The notes beneath the pieces were generated by a model, which saw only the letters and a list, made by a program, of their open reading frames with translations, searched no databases and had not been told where the DNA came from. From NCBI GenBank assembly GCA_900660155.1, contig CABFPE010000538.1, positions 550,269 to 570,791 of the forward strand: DNA of 20,523 nucleotides. Direction: 5' to 3'. Below are positions 1 through 8,077 of this stretch, one piece after another; positions within the stretch are counted from its first letter, which is position 1, and the number at the start of each line of letters is the position of its first letter. Both the position numbers and the translations under genes were made by a program. Source of the DNA: Hofstenia miamia (taxonomy: Eukaryota > Xenacoelomorpha > Acoela > Hofsteniidae).

Positions 1-577
1 AAACCTAGGTAATATATTATTACTATTTCAGATCCAAATTAGTGACTATAAAATGACTGATAAAGTGACCAAGCATGTACTAATTAATAAATGTAGGTTA
101 GGAAGCTCCTCAATATTAAACTATTTATTAAAGTCAATATATTTCAGTAATGGCTACATGTAATATTAATTAAGCAGCTAGTAACAAGTCTGGTTGCACA
201 TTCATGAAACACTTTTACAAAATAGAGTCTAAGTTGAATTGTGTCTTGTCTTGAGTATACACTGAGCAAAGATAGGGTAAACATAAGTTATATCACTGAG
301 CTGAGAGGTGGAACTCAACCAAATGGGTCATCAATGGACTGTTGAAACTGGATGTGGGAATCAGCTTCAGGCAGATGCCCACTATTGATCTTTAGAGAGA
401 TTGCTGTATGGCTTCATCACCTAAATAGTGAATAGTTAAATCTAGTTACATTATGTTAACAGAAGTAAACAAAAGCTAAACAGTATCTAGTTAGTAAACC
501 CCTATCTGCAAAGATACAACTAATGTTATACAGTAACAAAGGATAAACAGTAATAATGCCTGATAGAGGATGTTACA
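1..577 (+). repeat. LTR-like sequence A (5' end outside window)
   Basis: This stretch aligns by eye with 10545-11140 on the + strand and with the reverse complement of 19948-20523. Shared landmarks are AGTAATGGCT near 146, the GCAGCTAG/GCAGTTAG block near 174, the GAGCTGAG block near 299, and the terminal GGATGTTACA, which gives the CA end at 577. A gag-like reading frame starts about 20 bases further on, which fits a 5' LTR. The sequence holds no CpG at all, while the copy ending at 11140 has about thirty. No TATA box is assigned, because the corresponding 5' part probably lies left of the window. The left edge is set by the window. Confidence 0.72.
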
Positions 578-595
578 CTAAATTCACCTGAAAGA

Positions 596-1250
596 TTGAT
601 GAGATCTCTCAATCTTTTGAAGAGTGGTTTTTTCTCTTTAAGTTAACCATGTGGCAGTACAAAGCTACCCAAGACGCCAGTCACCTAATTCCCCACCTAC
701 CTTCAAGGTATTGCATACAATCAGTACATGATGTTAGATCAAGATGTGAAGACTAGTTATCCACTTCTTATTGGATATTTTGAGGACCATTATAAGGCCC
801 CCCATATCAAACATCATTACAAAACCCTACTTTGTGATCTCTTGTTCAAAAAAGGTGATGATGTTTGCACATATATCACACAAGTAGAAAGACTGTTTTG
901 TCTAAGTAAACTCAGGCCTGAGTATTTGAAGCATGATCTCTTTTTGTACATCTGCTGAGGCTTCCCATCTAACATTTGAAGTAGCCTTGAGCTCAAGTGT
1001 GACCCCAAGGATGATCTCAGTGTAATTATCTGCAAAGCCATAAGCATCATATACATGCTGCACAACACTACTTGTATTGATAAGGACACCAGAGACCTAA
1101 AAGCTGGTTCTTCTTCACCAAAGCCTCCCACCTCTTCAAGCACTGTCACTTCTACCACAAAGATAGAACTTGAGCATACTTGCTGTTTCTGTTGTGGCCA
1201 GAAATGACACACTAAATCTTGGTGCCAAGCAGTTATTTGTCTAGTCACCT
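596..1250 (+). pseudogene. gag: Decayed Ty3/gypsy gag (capsid and nucleocapsid)
   Basis: Gag would build the retrotransposon particle and bind its RNA. The frame opens near 598 with FEEWFFLF (from 616), matching FEEWLF in the - strand gag at 15510-15530. It shifts near 704 and continues in another frame from 728 to 1230 through a capsid-like stretch. A CX2CX4HX4C zinc knuckle lies at 1184-1225, but one spacer codon in it is TGA (1205-1207), probably an old CGA. Another TGA interrupts at 956. The coiled-coil N-terminal region seen in the - strand gag is absent. LTR A ends only about 20 bases before the capsid, so the leader and gag N-terminus appear deleted. Confidence 0.72.
1070..1192 (+). 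repeat. 123-bp direct repeat, copy 1 (inside gag)
   Basis: This 123-base segment, identical by eye to 1987-2109, is in its natural place here. It encodes the Ser/Thr/Pro-rich linker leading into the gag zinc knuckle and ends inside the knuckle. Confidence 0.85.
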
Positions 1251-1763
1251 ATGGTGAAGGTTTCATCATCAATGAACCTGGAGAACAGTAATGTTCTCTC
1301 AGTCACCTGTTGGCTTAGCCACCCAATCAAACTAGTTGGAGCACAGCCTCCTAGAAAATGTGTGCATGACATTCTGGTCATCACTTCTCTGTTGCATATG
1401 AACATAATCCCAGTTAATATAAATAGATCCCTGGTAAATGTCACCATCAATACTGGTGCCTCAGCATTGATCATCAGTGACTCCTGTTGATCTAAGCTGT
1501 GCCTGTCACAGAACGACCTACTTCTGTCTACTGCGCATCTGCGTGATGCCTCCAGAAATTCACTCTTGCTCAAAGGTCGCATACCAAACCTAGAGTTACA
1601 CATTCAGCAGGAACTTTTTGTTGTTGATCTAATTGTCATTGATACTTGCAGTCAACTGCTTCTGTATGACATAATTTTGGGAAATAATTTTCTTGAGCAG
1701 AATTCATGCATTATCAATTATGGTAATAACACTATCTCCATTAGAGAAAGTAAACATCAGTAG
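1251..1763 (+). pseudogene. pro: Decayed retroviral-type aspartic protease
   Basis: This is the retropepsin that would cut the Gag-Pol polyprotein. The active-site loop is at 1449-1463 and reads NTGAS instead of the D-T/S-G-A of the family. The change ATCGAT to ATCAAT would be a single CpG to CpA event. The second half carries DIILGNNFL, the conserved I-L-G turn, near 1668-1697. A TGA at 1488-1490 interrupts the frame, which otherwise stays the same to a TAG at 1761-1763. Gag is in a different frame just upstream. The - strand element has the homologous domain at 14260-14700. Confidence 0.75.
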
Positions 1764-2170
1764 GAGCTCACCACCATCCCTAGCCAAGACATCTCTTTGA
1801 GTTTCTCTGAATGTGTGATCATGGAGCCTCATCATTGGCAATGTGTTCCTGTCACCATCAACTCTTCTGTGGAATTAAATTCTTGCCTGATCTCTGTCTT
1901 GTTTCTAAAGGAAAAATGTGTGTCACTGTTTTAAACAGTTCCAATTCTTTGTCTCAGCTAAGGCTCATTGCATCCCTGGTTGATCAACTTGTATTGATAA
2001 GGACACCAGAGACCTAAAAGCTGGTTCTTCTTCACCAAAGCCTCCCACCTCTTCAAGCACTGTCACTTCTACCACAAAGATAGAACTTGAGCATACTTGC
2101 TGTTTCTGTAATATCCTCTACCAGGCTCTTCATTTGCAGCTTATTCCTGTTTTATTTTGGATGATGCTAC
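1764..2170 (+). other. Protease-RT linker, disrupted
   Basis: No sustained reading frame is recognisable here. The stretch should encode the spacer between protease and reverse transcriptase. It is interrupted by the second copy of the 123-base gag segment (1987-2109), and the flanking bases have stops in several frames. Confidence 0.5.
1987..2109 (+). repeat. 123-bp direct repeat, copy 2 (misplaced gag fragment)
   Basis: This is a copy of 1070-1192 at an offset of 917 bases, with no difference seen. It puts part of the gag linker and the first zinc-knuckle codons into the protease-RT spacer, where the family has no such sequence. The perfect match argues for a late duplication or an assembly error. 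Confidence 0.85.
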
Positions 2171-2887
2171 ATGGAATTTCAGGCTGCTGCCTACTCAGCA
2201 ATCTTAATGGCCATCCATGATTTGGCAGAGAAAAGTGACAATGTTCGGATCCCCCTTATTGATGAGTGGATGCATCTGCATCTTAGTGCTCAGGAGTGCA
2301 AGTTGCTTTCCCATCTGTTTAGACAGCATTATGAGGTTTTTAATTATGGTTTGATCAGTGTTGGCCAGGCTGTTGGAGAACAGCATTCCATTGAAATGAT
2401 CATCCAATTTGCTTGCCCATCAGAAGAGTACCAGAAAACCTTTGGGAAGAGTACAAAAAATCTTAAGTGACTTCATAGAAAGTGGCATTATCCAAGCTAG
2501 CAATAGCCCTTATGTGGCTCCCACTGTCTTCATTAAACAGGGTGACAAGTATTGCCTCTGTGTTGATTTCAGAAAACTTAATGATGTTACAGTAAAAGAT
2601 GCGTACCCACTCCTGTGCATCAAGGATCTCCTTTACAATGCTAATTGATACAAATAATTATAACTCCCTACAGCCTCTTCAAATGGAAGTATATGGCTTT
2701 TGGGCTCTGCAATGCCCCTGTGACTTTCCAGTGTTATGTTACCCACGTTCTTAGAAATGGTGCCAACATACTTGAACCTGGCATAACAGCCTATATTGAC
2801 GATATTCTTGTCACTGGTAATACTTTCTCAGAGCATCTGGAAAGGTTTGGACACACCCTTAGCTTGTTATATGAGTCTGGCCTTTGA
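2171..2887 (+). pseudogene. pol (RT): Decayed Ty3/gypsy reverse transcriptase lacking motif A
   Basis: The order of motifs is that of gypsy RT. A linker frame (2171-2470) is followed, after a frameshift, by SGIIQASNSPY and LCVDFRKLNDVTVKDAYPL (2409-2648). After another frame change come WKYMAFGLCNAP and the catalytic box YIDD at 2792-2803. Between the DLLYNAN end (near 2645) and the FKWKYM start, the 35-40 codons that carry motif A (the LDL aspartate) are missing. The - strand copy at 13411-13593 still has them. The TGA at 2885 stands where the - strand copy has Arg in SGLRIN. The enzyme cannot be active. Confidence 0.85.
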
Positions 2888-3847
2888 GTCAATGGGAACA
2901 AGTGTTCTCTGTTACAGCCTCATGTCACCTTTCTCAGAAGAATTCTTGAACCTGGTCATATCTTGATCAAGAATGCCACAAAAGACCATCTTGATAAAAT
3001 TGCAACTCCCCATTCTCATAGGGAAGTACAGCAAATTATGGGATTCTTGAATTACTATGGCGCCTTCATCTTGGAGTTAGCTAACAAAACATAGCACATC
3101 TCCAACCTATTGTGGCACAATGTTGAATTCAAATTGAGCTGGATTGAGCAGGAAGAGCTTGACAATGTTAAGAAAGAACTTAGAAGTATTCCCAGCTTAA
3201 ATATGCTGGATTACTCAAAGGAATTCCTTATTGACTGTGAAGCCAGTTCCATTGCTTTCAGTAGTGTGCTGAGTCAGATAATCAATGGGAAAGAGAGCCC
3301 CATCCAATATTTCAGCTGCAAGCTCTGAAATGTTGAGCTAAATTATGGCGTGACCAAGTTGGAAATGCTTGCTCAAGTTGAGAGTCTGAAAAAGTTTGAT
3401 TTTTTCATACTGGGACACCAGTTTACTGTCTGCACCAACAACTCATCACTGGCATGGCTGAAGAAATTCTCTGGGGACAAATCTAATATTGGTGCCTGAT
3501 GGATAGAGTACTTGAACAATTTTACCTTTTCCATTAAACATTGTCTGGGAGGACTGCATAACAATGCAGACTATTGGACTGCTCTCCTGAGCTACAAGCA
3601 CAATCTCTGGAAACCACCTGGAGAGAAAACACCATTTGAGTTTATCCTGTTCAGCAACTACAAGTGTCTGTCCAAGATCAATGCAGTCCAACATGGAAAT
3701 GAGATACTCCCCATTTTGGTGAAGGAGGAGATCACAGAAGCAGAAATTGTACACTATGATAAAGTGTTAAGTGAGATTATTGCCAAGCTGAAAAATGACA
3801 ACTACATCCTCAGCCCCATTGCTAACAGGTATTTTTGGTATTTTTGA
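2888..3847 (+). pseudogene. pol (RH): Decayed RT connection / RNase H domain
   Basis: This is the RNase H part of Pol, which would degrade the RNA strand during reverse transcription. Visible parts are the thumb/connection remnant (2888-3110), the start of RNase H with FLIDCEASS (3110-3328), and WLKKFSG near 3460, followed by a frame to 3847 that leads towards integrase. The family's catalytic Asp in the DAS motif is Glu here (CEASS), while the - strand copy has CDACS. TGA stops fall at 3326 and 3498 and a TGA ends the frame at 3845. The downstream part matches the - strand element (GNEILP versus GNSILP), so the two elements belong to one family. Confidence 0.75.
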
Positions 3848-3857
3848 GCCAAAATAG

Positions 3858-4872
3858 TTGACTGGCCATTCCCAAATACTTCCATTATTCATTCAAACCA
3901 AGCAAACATTTACTGCAAGATATGTTACCATTGGTATTAGAGCCACTGTGCAGGATGTAATCAACAAATGCACCACCTGTCTGTTGCAGGGAGCAGGAAA
4001 TTCTCCAGAGCAGCAAGCTGAGCTGCACAGCAGAGCTGCAGAACACACAAATGAAGTTGTAATTATGGACATCAAGAAGCTCTCCCATGATGAGGAGGGG
4101 TACCAGTATCTTGTCATAGTTATTGACCATTTCACTAAGTAAGCTCAACTCATCCCCCTTGACAGCACCACCACCAAGGTTATTGGAGAGAAAGTGGTCA
4201 AGGAATGGGTTCTCAAGTTTGGGCCAATGGAGTGCCTAATCTCAGATCATGGCCCACAATTCAAAAACCACCATATGGAAACCTTGATGAAGGAGCTCAA
4301 GATACTCCATGAGTTTACCACTGCATACCACCCACTGTCCAATGGAGTTGTCAAAAGACTCAACTGCACCATTATCAAACTAATCTGAGTTGCCCTTGCC
4401 TGAGCAGCCAGCAGGAATGGGAAACACGTCATTGAGGCAGTAGAGTATGTTTATAACACCACTGTGCATACAACTACTAAGGTCAGCCCTTTCAAGGCCA
4501 TGTTTGGCCAAGAGGCAAGTACACCCCTTTCAATTATATTTCCAGCTTATAATGAACCTACATTAGAAAATTTTGTTAATCATATGTTACATGAATTTCA
4601 AGAAGTACACTTAACTATCTGTTGGAACACTAATCAATCTGTTATCTTTCAACAGCAGAATTTCAATCATAAATTGTATAGTGAACCTCACAAGGTTGGG
4701 GACAAAGTTTTTGCACATTTTCCTCACCAGATCATTGATGCAAATCAAGTGTGGAAGCTTGCCACAAATTGGCCAGGTCCATTTACCATTACAAAGGTGT
4801 TAGATCACCATTGATATCTGTTAAATAATGGGAGAGTCACCATTTCCAATGACTCAAACAAACTATTAAGGA
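3858..4872 (+). pseudogene. pol (IN): Decayed gypsy integrase with GPY/F-type C-terminus
   Basis: Integrase would insert the element's DNA into the host genome. A degenerate zinc-binding region keeps its Cys pair in NKCTTC. The core shows VIMDI, then after a stop (TAA at 4140) the aspartate of LISDHGPQF (codon 4245-4247). The third catalytic position is exactly 36 codons further at 4353-4355, but it is Lys (VVKRLN) instead of Glu. GAA to AAA after GTC would be a CpG to CpA change. TGA stops at 4386 and 4401 follow. The C-terminal part holds the GPF module of gypsy integrases near 4774. A near-identical copy of the 3' three quarters lies at 5691-6732. Confidence 0.85.
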
Positions 4873-4972
4873 TATTAGTAATGTCGTCATCAACCCTAAT
4901 AGTGAATTTTCACTTGTTGACAACAGAGTGAATGAACTTGAGAATTATACTAACCTCACCAAATGTAACCTC
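3941..4972 (+). repeat. Long direct repeat, copy 1
   Basis: This stretch matches 5691-6732 at an offset of 1750 to 1760 bases. The only differences I saw are three substitutions in the first 16 bases, a 9-base insertion of T-rich sequence in copy 2 (near 6327), and a one-base difference in a C run (near 4838/6598). The match ends at the base just before the N at 4973. Confidence 0.9.
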
Positions 4973-4973
4973 N
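4973..4973. other. Ambiguous base N at a repeat breakpoint; probable contig join
   Basis: A single N sits exactly where the similarity between 3941-4972 and 5691-6732 stops. On the other copy the sequence runs on without a break into 6733 and beyond. This is the pattern expected of two overlapping contigs placed end to end. Confidence 0.7.
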
Positions 4974-5690
4974 CTCTGAGCAAGTTTTCTCTGGTGGCTT
5001 TAAGAAGAGAATGCTGAAGATGAGGATAAACTGTGAGAAAAAAAGTGGCGAGAACCCACATGGCTCCACAAGACTAGATTACCAGAGCGAATTTTTCTGA
5101 GAACATCTTTTCTGAGAAGTTCTGACAATCTTGTGTGTCATGAGACAGACGCAACTCTGCCAGTGTTCTCTCGACTGATCTATGATACTGGGACATAGGG
5201 CTCTGAATGTTAATAGTAGGCCATTGTGTCTCTGGGCTGTGATTGGCTTTCAGGTTTGTCCATAGCTCATCAATTTCTTGTAGAGTAGCAGCACTTTGCG
5301 AAAACGTGAAACTGACATGAAGATCAGAGACGTCAGAGTAAAGGCCAGGCAAGCTAATGTTGATTGACTCAAGTGATTGAGCCTGGATACACATATCGAT
5401 TATTAGCTGGGTATTGACTGTGAGCTGGTGTGTCCAAATTTTCTTGACAAAAGCAGATCAGTGTAGATGATATTGGCAGCCAAGATTATGTGAGTATTAT
5501 ACATACTGGTAGGCTGGTAGTAGCTTTTGTACAGAATGGAGAAATTCTCCATGCAAAAGTGTAGACTCTCAGCTTTGTCTGGTATTTGGTATCCAAATAT
5601 TCTTATTTGAAAAACATAATGAGGTATATCATTCCCACTTTGGTGAATCCATATGCTATCTCAATCATTTCCATGTTTTAGGGGTTGTTT
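4974..5690 (-). pseudogene. Unidentified gene family, 5' part, minus-strand copy
   Basis: I do not recognise this protein. Read from 5690 down, a frame with MENFSILY and YYQPTSMYNTHIILAAN (near 5570-5490) shifts near KKIWTH (about 5440). It continues as an open stretch of about 106 codons (5394-5074) with HVSFTFSQS, WTNLKA, WPTINI (5206-5223) and FSEKF (5089-5103). A TAG then precedes SCGAMWVL. All of these motifs recur in order in the + strand copy at 8078-8671; I counted about 54 identities in 95 aligned residues. I see no signal peptide, membrane segment or zinc motif in the readable part. It lies in a block bounded by the N at 4973 and the integrase repeat at 5691, so its truncation may be an assembly effect. 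CpGs are frequent between 5040 and 5400, unlike in the neighbouring pol. Confidence 0.7.
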
Positions 5691-6732
5691 AGCCACTGAA
5701 CAGGAAGTAATCAACAAATGCACCACCTGTCTGTTGCAGGGAGCAGGAAATTCTCCAGAGCAGCAAGCTGAGCTGCACAGCAGAGCTGCAGAACACACAA
5801 ATGAAGTTGTAATTATGGACATCAAGAAGCTCTCCCATGATGAGGAGGGGTACCAGTATCTTGTCATAGTTATTGACCATTTCACTAAGTAAGCTCAACT
5901 CATCCCCCTTGACAGCACCACCACCAAGGTTATTGGAGAGAAAGTGGTCAAGGAATGGGTTCTCAAGTTTGGGCCAATGGAGTGCCTAATCTCAGATCAT
6001 GGCCCACAATTCAAAAACCACCATATGGAAACCTTGATGAAGGAGCTCAAGATACTCCATGAGTTTACCACTGCATACCACCCACTGTCCAATGGAGTTG
6101 TCAAAAGACTCAACTGCACCATTATCAAACTAATCTGAGTTGCCCTTGCCTGAGCAGCCAGCAGGAATGGGAAACACGTCATTGAGGCAGTAGAGTATGT
6201 TTATAACACCACTGTGCATACAACTACTAAGGTCAGCCCTTTCAAGGCCATGTTTGGCCAAGAGGCAAGTACACCCCTTTCAATTATATTTCCAGCTTAT
6301 AATGAACCTACATTAGAAAATTTTGTTTTTTTGTTTAATCATATGTTACATGAATTTCAAGAAGTACACTTAACTATCTGTTGGAACACTAATCAATCTG
6401 TTATCTTTCAACAGCAGAATTTCAATCATAAATTGTATAGTGAACCTCACAAGGTTGGGGACAAAGTTTTTGCACATTTTCCTCACCAGATCATTGATGC
6501 AAATCAAGTGTGGAAGCTTGCCACAAATTGGCCAGGTCCATTTACCATTACAAAGGTGTTAGATCACCATTGATATCTGTTAAATAATGGGAGAGTCCCC
6601 CATTTCCAATGACTCAAACAAACTATTAAGGATATTAGTAATGTCGTCATCAACCCTAATAGTGAATTTTCACTTGTTGACAACAGAGTGAATGAACTTG
6701 AGAATTATACTAACCTCACCAAATGTAACCTC
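5691..6732 (+). pseudogene. pol (IN): Integrase fragment, second copy of 3941-4972
   Basis: This is the same integrase segment as at 3941-4972, with the same stops and the same Glu to Lys change at the third catalytic position (codon 6103-6105). The shared lesions show that the copy arose after inactivation or is the same locus assembled twice. It begins abruptly at 5691, next to a gene on the opposite strand, and lacks the zinc-binding part. Beyond 6732 it continues into 6733-6954, where I see no gene. The native 3' continuation of the element may therefore be on this copy. Confidence 0.85.
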
Positions 6733-6954
6733 AGTAATAGTAGCAACATTACTGCCACTCATATTTTGACATAATGTTAGGGACCAAGAGTATATAGACC
6801 ACTTAAATACCCAAATTGGGAACTTAATTAATCTTTATGTTTAGGAAACCAAGCCATATCAGATGAAAATAACTGAGAACCAGCTGCCCATGAGAAGACA
6901 AGTGAGGTAAAGACATAACCCCTGTAATGAACAGAGCTGAGATGACACCCCTCT

Positions 6955-7716
6955 TTGAGCAGAGTAGAGCATATTCCACAAGAGAGGAAGGACTCAAGTA
7001 GCAGACCACATGACTACTTGGGGCACCAAATCACCCCTTGGGAGTGTGATTCCAGTGACTACTTTGGGCGCCAAATACCCCCTCTGGAGAGGACCTTGGA
7101 CACCTACTTGGGGCACCAAATAGCCCCTCAGGAATCTGAGGAGTCAAGTAAGTACAGAGTGCCTTTTGCTAACTTAAGTACTAACATTCAAGCACCTCAC
7201 AGTGACTCAATAACCCCCTCTAGTCCCAGCCCTTCATCCCTCACCTTTACCAGTGTTAGGTCCCAGAGAAACAAAGAATGACAATTTAAGATTTCCAAGG
7301 TAGGAGACAAAATGTTACATTTGTACTTTATCACAACCCCTAAGGCAGTTAGCTTTGTGTGTGACAACCTATCAGAGGAAACTAAGAACAAACTAAGCTG
7401 GACATACAACACCAAAAACCTCATGTGTGCAGTGGACGTCATTCCCTTTGTCATTGATGCAAAATGTAGACCAAAGATCAATACTATCATATGCTATGAC
7501 TCCAAAATGCATGGAGGATTAAAGAGACACTATTGTTGGAGCACAGTCCACACCATGATTGATGAGGATTTTAATATAATGCACCTGTGCCAGCTACTTA
7601 ACAACAAGCATGCCATTCAGAAATTTGAGTGCATCAACATTGATTTTGAGAATTTACTCATTGTGTACTTTTTCTGAGTTGGTGAAGTCAACCATCCTAA
7701 GATAATTGAGAAAATC
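6955..7716 (+). pseudogene. Unidentified reading frame with 15-residue repeats, downstream of integrase
   Basis: I do not recognise this protein. One frame runs from about 6955 to the N at 7717, with only two in-frame stops (TGA at 7279 and at 7675). The N-terminal part holds three 15-residue repeats of the pattern (D/T)Y(L/F)GxQIxPxE (7012-7146), then a Ser/Pro-rich stretch. The C-terminal part (7312-7677) looks globular and has several Cys, with KMHGGLKRHYCW near 7505-7540. No signal peptide or membrane span is evident. It lies between integrase and the 8078-9991 frame, so both could be parts of one extra gene after pol, but contig joins at 7717 and 8076 prevent a firm link. Confidence 0.5.
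7012..7146 (+). repeat. Three tandem 45-bp repeats, coding
   Basis: The units start at 7012, 7057 and 7102 and share CTACTTGGGGCACCAAAT with small changes. The period is a multiple of three and the encoded pattern YLGHQI.P.E is kept, so the repeats look like protein-level tandem repeats. More diverged relatives may lie just upstream (ACCCCT motifs, 6905-6955). Confidence 0.8.
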
Positions 7717-7717
7717 N
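7717..7717. other. Ambiguous base N; probable contig join
   Basis: A single N ends the 6955 reading frame. The flanks share no obvious continuity of reading frame. Confidence 0.5.
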
Positions 7718-8075
7718 TTGTTTTAACAATGTGAATTTCCAGTATGCTGGCTGTGTGTAGAAAGTTATATGCTTCATAGACAATGTCAATATAGTTTATC
7801 TATGGCCACTGTGTGTATAAACTCTCTACAGACAAAGCGTGATTTGTTATCCATTGTTCGACTGTCAAATGTATCTATTCATAGAGATTGATTGTTACCA
7901 AACATGAGATCACTTGTGTTGACTGGTTAAACAGATCAGTCTATATATTCACCCAAATTATCAGATAAGATCATTATTTTTCTTCTATGCAATTTCGTTT
8001 CTCACTTTTGGCAATGTTTGTTGAAACATTAGTATCTGGTTCAATTGGCAATCTGTTTGACGAGTTATGTACAAC
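7718..8075 (+). other. Short block between two Ns, no gene recognised
   Basis: This block of 358 bases has stops in all frames and no similarity that I can see to the rest of the window. Its placement rests on the single Ns on either side. Confidence 0.4.
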
Positions 8076-8076
8076 N
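8076..8076. other. Ambiguous base N; probable contig join
   Basis: A single N lies immediately upstream of the 8078-9991 reading frame and may hide that frame's start. Everything from 8077 to 20523 is free of Ns. Confidence 0.5.
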
Positions 8077-8077
8077 A

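Noticed and set aside
596..4872. TGA read as an amino acid (alternative genetic code)
   Set aside because: TGA is frequent in the frames, but TAA, TAG and frameshifts also interrupt them. Where a sister copy allows comparison, Arg is expected rather than Trp, which fits CGA decay.
5661..6182. Minus-strand open frames opposite the integrase copies
   Set aside because: They duplicate exactly with the repeat and are antisense to clear integrase motifs.
7312..7677. Resemblance of the P....YDSKMHGG motif to piggyBac transposase
   Set aside because: Only a few residues are similar; the aspartate after the GG and the rest of the piggyBac pattern are missing.
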